Source of the DNA: Tepidiphilus sp. J10
GTDB taxonomy: Bacteria; Pseudomonadota; Gammaproteobacteria; Burkholderiales; Thiobacillaceae
Length of the DNA: 33,056 nt
Reading direction: 5' to 3'
NCBI GenBank assembly: GCA_945897865.1
Contig: CAMDHJ010000021.1
Span: forward strand, 1-33,056
Shown here piece after piece: positions 1 through 8,105 of the stretch. The first letter of the stretch is position 1. The number at the start of each line of letters is the position of its first letter. The translations under genes were made by a program, and so were the position numbers. The notes below the pieces were generated by a model that saw only the letters and a list, made by a program, of their open reading frames with translations, had not been told where the DNA came from and did not search any database.

Positions 1-435
1 CTGTGGCCCAGTTGCGCCGTGATGGTCAGCACGACCTTCGGCGATGAGATGCATGTCATGCAGTCGCTCGAAGCGGGCGCCGCCGGTTATCTGTTGAAGG
101 ACAGCACCCCGGCCAGCATGGTCAACGAAATCCGCGATCTGAATTCAGGTGGCAGCCCGATCAGTCCGCTGATCGCGCGGCAGGTGCTGACGCGATTTCG
201 CACGGGGCTGCGTCCGCCGCGTGAAGCGGACGAGGCAGTGACCTTGTCGGAGCGGGAAAGGGAAACGCTGGATCTGATTACGCGCGGCTTTTCCGCCAAG
301 GAGATCGCCGCGTTGATGCAGGTCTCGCAACATACGGTGCAGACCTATGTGCGCCGCATCTACAGCAAACTCAAGGTCACCTCTAAAAGCGAGGCGATTT
401 TTGCGGCGAGCAAGCTCAGAGTGATGCATGACTGA
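1..435 (+). CDS. LuxR/NarL-family response regulator, 5'-truncated
   Basis: The frame is open from base 1, so this is the 3' part of a longer gene. The first ~35 codons read as the end of a receiver domain (VSTTFGDE, then AGAAGYLLKDS with the conserved Lys of the last beta strand). The C-terminal ~65 residues are a LuxR-type HTH (LSERERETLDLI, then AKEIAALMQVSQHTVQTYV). The family binds promoter DNA after phosphorylation of a receiver Asp, which lies outside the window. Its last 8 bases overlap the start of the histidine kinase, so the two are translationally coupled and almost certainly a cognate pair. An ATG at 22 and a GTG at 19 lie inside the receiver fold and are not the true start. Target genes are unknown. 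Confidence 0.93.
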   Translation: MWPSCAVMVSTTFGDEMHVMQSLEAGAAGYLLKDSTPASMVNEIRDLNSGGSPISPLIARQVLTRFRTGLRPPREADEAVTLSERERETLDLITRGFSAKEIAALMQVSQHTVQTYVRRIYSKLKVTSKSEAIFAASKLRVMHD

Positions 436-2368
436 AAGCAGGTCGCGCTGGGCAAGATTTTTCAGCCTGTTGTCAGCGTTTCTGATCGCACTTTCCGCAT
501 CGGCTTGTGCGGCAGACAAGGTGCTGGAAGCTAGCCGGCTTGATCAGGGGGTGGTTTGGCTGGGCCAATATTTTGCCGTCCTCGAAGATCCCGGCCAGGC
601 ACTGACGCTGGCCGATGTGTTGAGACCCGAGGTCGCACGTCGTTTCGCCGTTTCACAGGCAACAAGCTATGGCTTTTCCCGCTCGGCCTTCTGGCTGCGC
701 CTGCCTTTACGCAATGCTTCCGACCATCCTGTCGAGCGGATGCTGGAAATCCGCTTTCCACTCATCTCAAGCATTCAGTTTTATCGACCGATGGCCGACG
801 GGAGTTATCAAGCCCTGGTCACCGGCAATGCCACACCTTTCTCCACGCGCCCCTACCCCAACCGGCTATTTGTTTTTCCCTTGACCCTGCCGGCGTATTC
901 GGAGCAGGTGGTTTACCTGCGGCTTCAGTCCGTGGGGGCCATGATTGTTCTGGCCAAGCTATGGGAACCGCAGACTTTTCACGACCACGAACGGATCGAC
1001 TATATCGCTCAGGCCTGGTATTTCGGCATTGCCACGGCGATGATCCTGTTCAACTTACTGCTCTTCATCGCTTTGCGGGATGTCGTATATCTGCTGTATT
1101 CCGGATTCGCCATCAGCAAGGTACTCGCCATTTTTGGAACCAATGGTTTGGCCAAGGAATTTTTCTGGCCAGACACCACGCTGTGGTCGAACATGGCCGT
1201 CGGCATCAGCTATGCGGTCATGCTTGCAGCCTGGCTGATGTTCATGCAGCGCATGCTGAACACCCGTGACAACGTCCCGCGTATGGATTGGGTCATCAAA
1301 GGGTTTATCGGCATCCTTCTGCTTTTTGTGTTCGGGCTGGCTTATTCCTACCCAATCTTCATCTTGCCCGCCACGCTGTTTTATTTCGCCACGGGAATCA
1401 TGATTTTGTTCGTTAGCTTCTACTGTGCGGTATTCCAGCGGCAGCGTATGGCCATGTTCTTTTTGCTCGCTAGTGGCGTGTTCATGACTAATGTCCTCAT
1501 GACCTTGCTGTTCGCGAATAATCGGGTGCCCAGCATCATTTTTTCCATGTACCAGTCGCAACCTGCCCCGGTCACCTACGCATTGCAAATTGGTTCGGCC
1601 ATGGAAATGCTGCTATTGGCGTTTGCGCTGGCCTATCGCTTCAACCTGATCCGCAGCCAGGCGATTCAGGATGTGAATCAGGTCAATGCCAGCCTCGCCG
1701 CGCGCCTGGCTGCGCGCGAGGCCGAATTGACGCAAAGCCATGAAAAGCTGCGCGGGATCGAACACCGTCAGACACTGAGCGATGAACGTCAACGCCTGAT
1801 GCAGGATATGCACGATGGTCTGGGCTCGGCGCTGATCAGTGCGTTAAGGGTGGTTGAAAACGGCAAGATCGGCGAGGGCGAAGTGGCGCAGGTGCTCAAG
1901 GGCTGCATCGATGACCTCAAGCTGGCTATCGATTCGATGGAGCCGGTGGAGCGAGACCTGCTGCTGTTGCTTGCAACGCTACGCTATCGTCTGGCGCCGC
2001 GTCTTGAGAGCACAGGGATTTCGCTGCACTGGGAGGTTCAGGACGTCCCCGAACTCGACTGGCTGGACCCGAAAAACTCGCTGCATATTCTGCGCATCCT
2101 GCAGGAAGCGTTCACCAACATCATCAAGCACACCCAGGCCAGCGAGATTCACGTTGCTACGCGCATCGAAAAAAATGGCGTGGTTGTCATTATCAGCGAC
2201 AACGGCAAGGGATTCGATATGGAGAGCGCACTGCAAAACGGCGGCAAGGGCTTATCGAATCAACTGAGGCGCGCAAAGTCTATCGGCGCAAATATCCATT
2301 GGACCTCAACCCATGAGGGCACCTGTTTGAGTCTGTGGCTGCCGCAATTTGCCATTGAACTCGTCTAG
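428..2368 (+). CDS. 7TMR-DISM sensor histidine kinase (NarX/UhpB-like kinase core)
   Basis: A 646-residue inner-membrane sensor kinase, partner of the regulator it overlaps by 8 bases. Residues 1-29 form a signal peptide ending near ASACAAD. Residues ~40-185 are an extracytoplasmic 7TMR-DISMED2-like beta domain (SAFWLRLPLRN). Residues ~190-405 hold about seven hydrophobic helices (7TMR-DISM_7TM). A coiled-coil linker covers ~410-455. The HisKA_3-type dimerisation region contains the phospho-acceptor His462 in MQDMHDGLG. The HATPase_c domain shows an N box (EAFTNIIKH, Asn564) and a G1 box (DNGKGF, Asp591). The family senses extracellular carbohydrate-like or small ligands, but the ligand here cannot be read from sequence. 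It looks intact. Confidence 0.93.
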   Translation: MTESRSRWARFFSLLSAFLIALSASACAADKVLEASRLDQGVVWLGQYFAVLEDPGQALTLADVLRPEVARRFAVSQATSYGFSRSAFWLRLPLRNASDHPVERMLEIRFPLISSIQFYRPMADGSYQALVTGNATPFSTRPYPNRLFVFPLTLPAYSEQVVYLRLQSVGAMIVLAKLWEPQTFHDHERIDYIAQAWYFGIATAMILFNLLLFIALRDVVYLLYSGFAISKVLAIFGTNGLAKEFFWPDTTLWSNMAVGISYAVMLAAWLMFMQRMLNTRDNVPRMDWVIKGFIGILLLFVFGLAYSYPIFILPATLFYFATGIMILFVSFYCAVFQRQRMAMFFLLASGVFMTNVLMTLLFANNRVPSIIFSMYQSQPAPVTYALQIGSAMEMLLLAFALAYRFNLIRSQAIQDVNQVNASLAARLAAREAELTQSHEKLRGIEHRQTLSDERQRLMQDMHDGLGSALISALRVVENGKIGEGEVAQVLKGCIDDLKLAIDSMEPVERDLLLLLATLRYRLAPRLESTGISLHWEVQDVPELDWLDPKNSLHILRILQEAFTNIIKHTQASEIHVATRIEKNGVVVIISDNGKGFDMESALQNGGKGLSNQLRRAKSIGANIHWTSTHEGTCLSLWLPQFAIELV

Positions 2369-2577
2369 GAGCCTGTCGGACGTTGGAATCGTCAGCGTTT
2401 TCTTGCCAGCGCCTTCCGCCGCATACAGGCCTCCGTCACGCCGTCATTTTCTGCCGCCAAATCTCTACGGATTTACGCTGCCGGCAACACAGCCGGCAAG
2501 CACGCTGTATAAACCCAAAAAACCAACGCACATCCGCATGCCAGCCCGAGAAACCTTGCAAACCTTGTGCCTCCGCC

Positions 2578-3561
2578 ATGAGCAAAACACAGACCGCACA
2601 CGCCGCTGACGATCCGCTCGCCTGGCTAAAGACCAAACCATCTCTAGCCGCCCTTCGCGAAAACTACCCGGAAATATGGCAAGAGGTGGAGAGCGATCTG
2701 ATGACAGCCCAGGCTGAGAACAATCCCGCGCGCTTGCACGCATTACTGAATCCGGCGCAAAAACACAATGTCGGGAAGAAGCCGAGCCAGCGTGAACAAG
2801 CAATCCTTGTGCGATCCGCCATCAAGCAACGAATGACCGCGCTGGCGGTAGAACGTCACGCACTGGCCCTGGTTACAGGCCAAAGTAGAGGTAAGGTCAG
2901 CGGCAAGGTTCGTTTCAATCTGTTCAACGGCCTGCTCGCGCAACGCCTGCTCTTCAAACGAGGCTTCGAGCGCAAACCAGTTTCAATGTTCTGGTTCAAA
3001 CTGCTCTGGCCGCTGATCTGGCAGAAAAGTTTTCTGATGCCGCTGGTAGAACGCAAAGGCATCTACTGCTTCTACTCCAAGCCATTGATTGATCAACTGG
3101 CAAGCTTGATCGGCAATAGAAAAAGTCTTGAAATTGCTGCCGGTGACGGCACGCTGAGCCGTTTCCTGCAAGCCCGTGGCGTTCAAATCACCGCAATCGA
3201 TGACCATAGCTGGCCAGACAGGATCGAATACCCAGACTCGGTAATCCGCATGGATGCCGAAACGGCTTTGCGAAAGTACGCCCCCCAGGTCGTCATCTGC
3301 TCCTGGCCACCGGCGCAAAACAGCTTCGAGCGCGAAGTCTTCCGCACCCCCAGCGTCGAGCTGTACATCGTCATCGCCAGCCAACACCGCTTTGCCAGCG
3401 GCAACTGGGCAGACTACGAAGCCCAGAATGACTTCGACCTTGACCAAAACGAAGAACTTAGCCGCTTGGTACTACCACCCGAATTAGGTTCAATGGTGAG
3501 CGTATTCACGCGCGCAAAGGGTTGTCGACCAACCGATAAAGCACACGCCCTGTTAGCTTGA
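2578..3561 (+). CDS. SAM-dependent methyltransferase-like protein
   Basis: A 327-residue soluble protein. Residues 183-197 (SLEIAAGDGTLSRFL) form a class I Rossmann methyltransferase motif I, followed by an acidic strand end (AIDDHSW, ~206-212) and a CSWPP segment (~241-245) in the motif IV position. The N-terminal ~160 residues are helical and unrecognised. I chose ATG 2578 (MSKTQTAH) because the open frame upstream, from about 2383, reads as low-quality Arg/Cys-rich sequence without family features. No clear ribosome site precedes it. The substrate is unknown. The last ~13 residues (after TRAK) are the antisense of an HTH gene fragment, so the native C-terminus has probably been replaced by a rearrangement. 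About 210 bp of unassigned sequence precedes the gene. Confidence 0.75.
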   Translation: MSKTQTAHAADDPLAWLKTKPSLAALRENYPEIWQEVESDLMTAQAENNPARLHALLNPAQKHNVGKKPSQREQAILVRSAIKQRMTALAVERHALALVTGQSRGKVSGKVRFNLFNGLLAQRLLFKRGFERKPVSMFWFKLLWPLIWQKSFLMPLVERKGIYCFYSKPLIDQLASLIGNRKSLEIAAGDGTLSRFLQARGVQITAIDDHSWPDRIEYPDSVIRMDAETALRKYAPQVVICSWPPAQNSFEREVFRTPSVELYIVIASQHRFASGNWADYEAQNDFDLDQNEELSRLVLPPELGSMVSVFTRAKGCRPTDKAHALLA

Positions 3562-3664
3562 GAAACTTGGGACCGATGCCGTCGCAGCGCCAGCGTTCCA
3601 GAGTTTCCTCACTGACATGCCTGCACTGGGCATGGTTTCTTTGGTTGAGGTGAATGACTTCCAT
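3506..3664 (-). pseudogene. Remnant of a small HTH (excisionase/MerR-like) regulator
   Basis: Reading leftward from an ATG at 3664, the 52-residue product contains HVSEETLERWRCDGIGPKFL and LKLTGRVLYRLVD. This pattern is typical of short helix-turn-helix (HTH_17-like) proteins of Proteobacteria. After RLVD the family sequence stops and the frame ends seven codons later inside the 3' end of the methyltransferase gene. A family member would normally run on after the RVLYRL strand, so this is a 3'-truncated copy. It is divergent from the HipB-like gene at 3828. Whether the fragment is still made is unknown. Confidence 0.6.
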
Positions 3665-3798
3665 GGCAGTGCTCTGAACGGGTTGGTGGGAGTCCAAGAA
3701 GACGCTGTTCAGTCCGCAAGCCGAGCGATGCCACTGCGCCGATCTATCCGCCGCAGTTCTTGCGGACATTTAGACCAATATTCTCCGCATGCCTCAGA

Positions 3799-3818
3799 AG
3801 TTTCCCTAACGGGAAACT
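3799..3818. promoter_or_regulatory. Palindromic operator upstream of HipB-like gene
   Basis: A perfect inverted repeat with 8-bp arms, AGTTTCCC and GGGAAACT, separated by TAAC, lies 9 bases before the ATG of the HipB-like repressor. HipB-type antitoxins bind such inverted repeats to repress their own promoter. Position and symmetry support autoregulation, but binding is inferred. Confidence 0.6.
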
Positions 3819-3827
3819 AACAAGACC

Positions 3828-4028
3828 ATGACATCCATTCGCTCACATCAACAACTCGGCGACGCAGTTCGTGCCGCCCGTAAACAACTCGGGCTGACGC
3901 AGCCGCAGTTGGCCCTGGCGGCGGGGGTGGGTGTGCGCTTCATCGTCGATCTTGTAGCAGGCCAGCCCACCTTGCGACTGGAAAACGTGCTGCGGGTCAT
4001 TGATGCCCTGGTGGAGAACTCCAACTGA
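3828..4028 (+). CDS. HipB/Y4mF-like HTH antitoxin, orphan
   Basis: A 66-residue XRE-type HTH protein. The helices QLGDAVRAARKQLGLTQPQLALAAGVG and the tail RFIVDLVAGQPTLRLENVLRVIDAL match the HipB/Y4mF antitoxin class that normally partners a HipA-like kinase. No hipA follows: downstream comes a 9-bp tandem repeat and then a DUF2058 gene. The product also ends soon after RVIDAL with an unrelated VENSN tail, so a rearrangement may have removed the toxin. A palindromic operator sits just before the start. It may survive as a solitary repressor or a relic. Confidence 0.8.
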   Translation: MTSIRSHQQLGDAVRAARKQLGLTQPQLALAAGVGVRFIVDLVAGQPTLRLENVLRVIDALVENSN

Positions 4029-4070
4029 GTCAAGGCTTCGATGGCAGATCGCCCCACCGACAATTTGCTA

Positions 4071-4097
4071 TTCTTGTTTCTCTTGTTTCTCTTGTTT
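4071..4097. repeat. Three tandem 9-bp units
   Basis: Three near-identical copies of a CTCTTGTTT unit (the first begins TTCTTGTTT) lie head to tail in the spacer between the orphan antitoxin and the DUF2058 gene. A pyrimidine-rich slippage repeat is the simplest reading. It begins 85 bases before the downstream ATG, so copy number could alter the leader of that gene. Confidence 0.6.
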
Positions 4098-4155
4098 CCC
4101 TTTGCCGGCGGAGATTCTGACTGGCTCAACACCCCTAATTTTCGGAGCAGCACAT

Positions 4156-4692
4156 ATGGCTTCCATGCAGGACCAGTTCTTGAAAGCCGGACTGATCAAC
4201 CAGAAAAAAATCAAACAGGCCCACCAGGAGAAGAGCAAGCAGAAGAAAGTCGAGCGCCAGACCGGCACGCAAGTTGTCGATGAAGCTCGTCTGGCCGCAC
4301 TCGAAGCCCAACGCAAGAATGCCGAGCGGGCTCGCGAACTCAATGCCCAGCGGGATGCAGCCGCCACCCAAAAGGCAATCCAGGCGCAAATCACTCAGAT
4401 GGTGCAGCAGAATCGCCAGAGCAAGGGCAACGGAGATATCGCCTTCAATTTCACCAACGGCAACAAAATCGAACGCATGTATGTGTCGGCCGCAGTACAT
4501 GCACATATAACGGCTGGACGCCTTGTGATCGTCTGCCTAGGCAGCAACGCCGAATTGGTCCCAAAAATCATCGCCGACAAGATTGCCGAACGCGATGCGT
4601 CGCTCGTCATTCGGGTGAACAAACCCCTCTCCGAGGTCGATGTGGACGATCCGTATTCTGACTTCCAGATCCCGGACGATTTGATGTGGTAA
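4156..4692 (+). CDS. DUF2058 (YaiL-like) protein
   Basis: A 178-residue protein of the DUF2058 family. The N-terminus MASMQDQFLKAGLINQKK is the family signature, followed by a charged Lys/Gln/Glu-rich helix to ~residue 95. The C-terminal domain contains FNFTNGNKIERMYVSAA. Family members are described as nucleoid- or polynucleotide-associated, with no firm function. The ATG at 4156 is preferred over upstream in-frame starts because the family starts here and GGAG at 4144-4147 is well placed. A weak hairpin (GGCAGT/ACTGCC, 4720-4743) follows the stop but lacks a T-run. Confidence 0.88.
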   Translation: MASMQDQFLKAGLINQKKIKQAHQEKSKQKKVERQTGTQVVDEARLAALEAQRKNAERARELNAQRDAAATQKAIQAQITQMVQQNRQSKGNGDIAFNFTNGNKIERMYVSAAVHAHITAGRLVIVCLGSNAELVPKIIADKIAERDASLVIRVNKPLSEVDVDDPYSDFQIPDDLMW

Positions 4693-4872
4693 CCCTTGAG
4701 GCCAAGCCTGCGCAGCAAGGGCAGTCCATCGATAAAAACTGCCGGAAAAAAACTACCGAAATTGACGCGCAGTGACGCCGCCCACGCGACGTTCACCCCA
4801 CAAATCAAACCCCGTTTCCCAGCTCGGTAGCCTATTGTTGAAGTGACAATGAATCCAACGAGGAGGCCGAAA

Positions 4873-5319
4873 ATGTTCAAGAACATTTTGGTACCGGTAG
4901 ACGGAACTGAACTTGCCCGCACAGCCGTTGAAAATGCATGTCGGTTTGCGAAGGATACGGGTGCACGGTTGACGTTCTACTTCGCGAAATTCGAATATTT
5001 TCCTTCCTACATTGGCGGTGAAGTAGTGCTCGCAGACGCCACCGTTGATGAGGCACTCACCGCCGCGATGGAAAGCCGGGCGGAAGCGATTTTGGATGAG
5101 GCCGGACAGATTGCAGGCGATGCCGGGGTGGGGTTCGACAAAATCTGCGATTTTTGCAACTCGCCCCACACTGGAATCATTGCAGCGGCCAACCGCCAAG
5201 GTTGCGATCTCATCTTCATGGCTTCACATGGTCGGCGCGGCGCCAGCGCGTTGCTGCTTGGGTCGGAAACACAGAAGGTGCTGACCCATTGCAAGCTCCC
5301 TGTGCTGGTCTATCGTTGA
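4873..5319 (+). CDS. Universal stress protein (UspA family)
   Basis: A 148-residue single-domain UspA protein. It has the N-terminal strand MFKNILVPVDGTELA and the C-terminal nucleotide-binding stretch ASHGRRGASALLLGS, which fits the G-2x-G-9x-G(S/T) pattern except that the first Gly is Ala, a common variant. ATP binding is likely but not certain. A strong Shine-Dalgarno AGGAGG at 4861-4866 fixes the start at 4873. The gene stands alone and is followed by 260 bp of repeats before hsp20. Likely a cytoplasmic stress-response protein. Confidence 0.92.
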   Translation: MFKNILVPVDGTELARTAVENACRFAKDTGARLTFYFAKFEYFPSYIGGEVVLADATVDEALTAAMESRAEAILDEAGQIAGDAGVGFDKICDFCNSPHTGIIAAANRQGCDLIFMASHGRRGASALLLGSETQKVLTHCKLPVLVYR

Positions 5320-5329
5320 TGCAATAGAG

Positions 5330-5368
5330 GTTCAGTACAGGGGTTCAGTACAAGTGTTCAGTACGGAA
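5330..5368. repeat. Three direct 13-bp repeats
   Basis: The core GTTCAGTAC occurs at 5330, 5343 and 5356, spaced exactly 13 bp, directly after the uspA-like gene. The units differ only in the last 3-4 bases. Too few copies for an origin iteron set. Function unknown. Confidence 0.7.
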
Positions 5369-5392
5369 TGGGTTGGACGGGTTTGCTTCCCA

Positions 5393-5476
5393 CTTTGTAA
5401 AGGGGGATCGAGGGGGATTTAACAACGGTGGCCTAAGCGGATGTCTCATAAATCCCCCCAGCCACCCTTTTCAAAG
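5393..5476. repeat. Imperfect long inverted repeat (G-run/C-run hairpin)
   Basis: The left arm 5393-5420 (CTTTGTAAAGGGGGATC, then GAGGGGGATTT) pairs imperfectly with the right arm 5450-5476 (AAATCCCCCC, then ACCCTTTTCAAAG) across a ~29-base loop. Such CCCTTTxxxAAAGGG palindromes are common dispersed repeats in Betaproteobacteria. The loop edge contains CGGATGTCTCATAAAT (5438-5453), which matches the end of the palindromic element at 8106 at 15 of 16 bases. It may act as a terminator or transcript stabiliser between uspA and hsp20. Confidence 0.65.
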
Positions 5477-5580
5477 GGGGAGTAGGTATGGCAATGCTTA
5501 AGTCAGTGCCATTCGGTTCAGAACGCAGTTCTTTCCCACGTTTTCTCATTGAATTTTGATTTTTAAAATGGGGGTTAATC

Positions 5581-6096
5581 ATGCTCGATACGTTAAAGCA
5601 GGCTGGCAAGAACATCGGCCGGGAGATCAATCGCGCCTGGGAAAACCTTTCCGAAGGCTGGCGTGAATTGCTCACCCGCAGCAGCGAATCGCTAACTCAT
5701 TTCAAACGCGACCATGGCGCGGATGATCGGGTGGAAACATCGTCCAGCAGTGCCCCCGCCGCGTTCCCGCGCTGGAGCCTGCTGGCTGGCGAGGTGGAGG
5801 AAACTGGCAAAGACGTGGTGGTGCGCGTCGAACTGCCCGGCATGGACAAGGACGATTGCAGCATCACCATCGAAGGCAACACGCTCTTCATCGCCGGAGA
5901 AAAGCGCTTCGAAAGCGAAACCATAGACAGCACTTACCACATCATGGAACGCGCCTATGGCGCTTTCCAACGTGCCATTCCATTGCCGCGAAATGTGGAT
6001 ATCGACAAAGCCGAGGCAGGATACAAAAACGGTGTGCTGACCATTCGCCTGCCCAAGGTCGGCACGGAGACGGCAAAGACAATTCCAGTCTCCTGA
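5581..6096 (+). CDS. Small heat-shock protein (Hsp20/alpha-crystallin)
   Basis: A 171-residue holdase chaperone. Residues 1-65 are a variable helical arm. The alpha-crystallin domain spans ~68-165, with VVVRVELPGMDKDD (79-92) and the diagnostic GYKNGVLTIRLPK near its end. A short tail ends TIPVS. The family binds unfolding proteins as oligomers in the cytoplasm. GGGGGTT just before the ATG serves as Shine-Dalgarno. The A/T-rich leader could pair with it, but no known RNA thermometer fold was recognised. I did not find a convincing sigma-32 promoter. No partner gene follows within 120 bp. Confidence 0.92.
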   Translation: MLDTLKQAGKNIGREINRAWENLSEGWRELLTRSSESLTHFKRDHGADDRVETSSSSAPAAFPRWSLLAGEVEETGKDVVVRVELPGMDKDDCSITIEGNTLFIAGEKRFESETIDSTYHIMERAYGAFQRAIPLPRNVDIDKAEAGYKNGVLTIRLPKVGTETAKTIPVS

Positions 6097-6220
6097 GCCG
6101 AAAAACCTGTTTGTCGCCGGCTCCCCGGCAATCAGGCCGCCAAACCGGGAGCTGGAAATTCCGGTCTGCGCCACTGCAGGCTCACACTGATTCCAGCCGC
6201 AAGATGAATGACAATGGGGT

Positions 6221-8089
6221 ATGACCACCTCCCCACCCAGCCGACCTGCATCTCGGTCCGAAGCTCGACCCGACTCTCGGCCTGCCATTCCGCAGTCAAG
6301 TCCGCCACCTGGTTCGCGAACCCCTCCCCGTTCACTCGCTACACTGAAAGCGCTTTGGCCCTTCCTGCGTCCCTATCGGGCACGCCTGGCACTTGCATTC
6401 GCGCTGCTCATTCTGGCGTCCGCCACCATCCTGCTGGTACCGCTGGCGTTTCGTGACCTGATCGATTTCAGCTTTGGCGCAGAAATTCAGCACCGCGATG
6501 GCCTGCTTGGCGACTTGAGCCTGAACGGACATTTCCTTGCCCTGTTCGGCTTGGCCGTGACTTGGGCGCTGGCGGTTGCAGGCCGCTTTTACACCGTGTC
6601 CTGGGTCGGCGAGCGGGCCACGGCGGATCTGCGCAACGCCGTCTATGCGCGGGTATTGAAGCAATCGCCACAATTTTTCGAGACCTTGCAGACCGGTGAA
6701 GTGCTGTCGCGCCTCACCGGCGATACGACGCTGATTCAAACCGTGGTCGGCAGTTCGATTTCGATGGGTTTGCGCAGCTTGTTCCAATTCATCGGCGGCA
6801 TGGCGATGCTGGCCTACACCAGCCTCTATCTGTTCTCCCTCAACCTGGGCCTGATGGTCTTGTTGATCCTGCCGATTCTGGTCATCGGCCGCAAAGTCAG
6901 AAAACTCTCGCGCGAATCGCAGGACCGCATCGCCGACACCGCCGCGCTGGCCGGCGAAATCCTCAACGCCATGCCCACCGTGCAAGCCTTCACGCAAGAA
7001 ACACGGGAAACACAGCGCTACATCGAGCGCACCGAAACCAGTTTTGTCACCGCCATCCTGCGCACGCGGGTTCGCGCCGCGCTCACCGGCCTGATTATCA
7101 CCGCCGTCATGGGCACCATCATCTTCGTGCTCTGGATTGGCACCCATCAGGTTGCCGAAGGCGCCATGACCGGCGGCGAACTGGCTTCCTTCGTGATCTA
7201 CGCCGCGTTGGTTGCCGGCGGCGTCGGCACGCTGGCTGAAGTCTGGGGCGACATCATGCGCGCCGCCGGTGCCACCGAACGCTTGCTCGACCTGCTGCAC
7301 GCCGAAGCCGCCATCCAGGAATCCGCCAGCCCGTTGACGCCAGCCCAGCCGGCGCGGGCCGCCATCCGCTTCGACCATGTCAGCTTCCGTTATCCCGCAC
7401 GTCCGCACACCAACGCGCTGGACAAGATCGACCTCGACATCGCCCCTGGCGAAAGCGTCGCCCTGGTCGGCCCCTCCGGCGCCGGTAAAACCAGCCTGTT
7501 CCAGCTGTTGCTACGCTATTACGACGTATCCGAAGGCGGCATTCAGCTCAACGGCCAGGACATCCGTCAGTTGCGCCTGGGTGATTTGCGACAAAGCATC
7601 GCCATCGTGCCGCAAGACCCGGTGATCTTTTCCGCCAATGCGCTGGAGAACATCCGCTATGGCCGCGCCAGCGCCAGCGATGCCGAAGTGCTGCAAGCCG
7701 CCAAGGCTGCGCTGGTCGACGAATTCATCGAACGCCTGCCGGACGGCTACCAGACCTTCCTCGGCGAACGCGGAACCCGACTTTCCGGCGGCCAGCGCCA
7801 ACGCATCGCCATCGCCCGCGCCATGCTGAAAGGAGCACCGCTGCTGCTGCTTGACGAAGCCACCAGCGCGCTCGATGCGGAATCGGAAGTTCTGGTCCAG
7901 CAAGGCCTCAGCGCAGCGATGCGGGGACGCACCACGCTGGTGATCGCACATCGCCTGGCCACGGTGCAAAAAGTCGATCGCATCGTGGTCATGGATCAAG
8001 GCCGCATTGTCGAGACCGGTACCCCGGCAGATTTGCGCAACCAAGGCGGGCTGTACGCCCGGCTCGCCGCGCTGCAACTGGATCGGTGA
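6221..8089 (+). CDS. MsbA-like ABC exporter (fused permease-ATPase)
   Basis: A 622-residue half-transporter. Residues 1-40 are a Pro/Ser/Arg-rich cytoplasmic extension. Residues ~45-340 carry the six-helix ABC transmembrane domain (QFFETLQTGEVLSRLTGDT in the first intracellular loop). The nucleotide-binding domain follows, with Walker A GPSGAGKTS (417-425), Q-loop Gln465, signature LSGGQ (521-525), Walker B LLLLDE (541-546) and switch His577. All catalytic residues are present. The protein should work as a homodimer in the inner membrane. It belongs to the MsbA-related lipid/drug exporter group, but the substrate cannot be assigned. GGGG just before the ATG may act as ribosome site. Monocistronic, followed by a palindromic mobile element. 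Confidence 0.92.
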   Translation: MTTSPPSRPASRSEARPDSRPAIPQSSPPPGSRTPPRSLATLKALWPFLRPYRARLALAFALLILASATILLVPLAFRDLIDFSFGAEIQHRDGLLGDLSLNGHFLALFGLAVTWALAVAGRFYTVSWVGERATADLRNAVYARVLKQSPQFFETLQTGEVLSRLTGDTTLIQTVVGSSISMGLRSLFQFIGGMAMLAYTSLYLFSLNLGLMVLLILPILVIGRKVRKLSRESQDRIADTAALAGEILNAMPTVQAFTQETRETQRYIERTETSFVTAILRTRVRAALTGLIITAVMGTIIFVLWIGTHQVAEGAMTGGELASFVIYAALVAGGVGTLAEVWGDIMRAAGATERLLDLLHAEAAIQESASPLTPAQPARAAIRFDHVSFRYPARPHTNALDKIDLDIAPGESVALVGPSGAGKTSLFQLLLRYYDVSEGGIQLNGQDIRQLRLGDLRQSIAIVPQDPVIFSANALENIRYGRASASDAEVLQAAKAALVDEFIERLPDGYQTFLGERGTRLSGGQRQRIAIARAMLKGAPLLLLDEATSALDAESEVLVQQGLSAAMRGRTTLVIAHRLATVQKVDRIVVMDQGRIVETGTPADLRNQGGLYARLAALQLDR

Positions 8090-8105
8090 GCAATCTGAGC
8101 CGGTA

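Noticed and set aside
2383-2577. N-terminal extension of the methyltransferase-like protein
   Set aside because: The upstream 65 codons are open but Arg/Cys-rich without domain features; ATG 2578 is the more plausible start.
4720-4743. Terminator after the DUF2058 gene
   Set aside because: The GGCAGT/ACTGCC stem is only 6 bp with a 12-base loop and is followed by A residues, not a T-run.
5330-5368. Replication-origin iterons or a CRISPR array
   Set aside because: Only three short direct repeats, no spacer structure, and no rep, dnaA or cas gene nearby.
5485-5580. Sigma-32 promoter or ROSE-type RNA thermometer before hsp20
   Set aside because: No convincing CTTGAA/CCCCAT pair and no UYGCU anti-Shine-Dalgarno element could be found; the A/T-rich leader alone is not enough.
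6332-7408. A 358-codon minus-strand frame opposite the ABC exporter
   Set aside because: Gly/Gln/Asp-rich composition typical of reverse-complement coding sequence; the exporter has all catalytic motifs.
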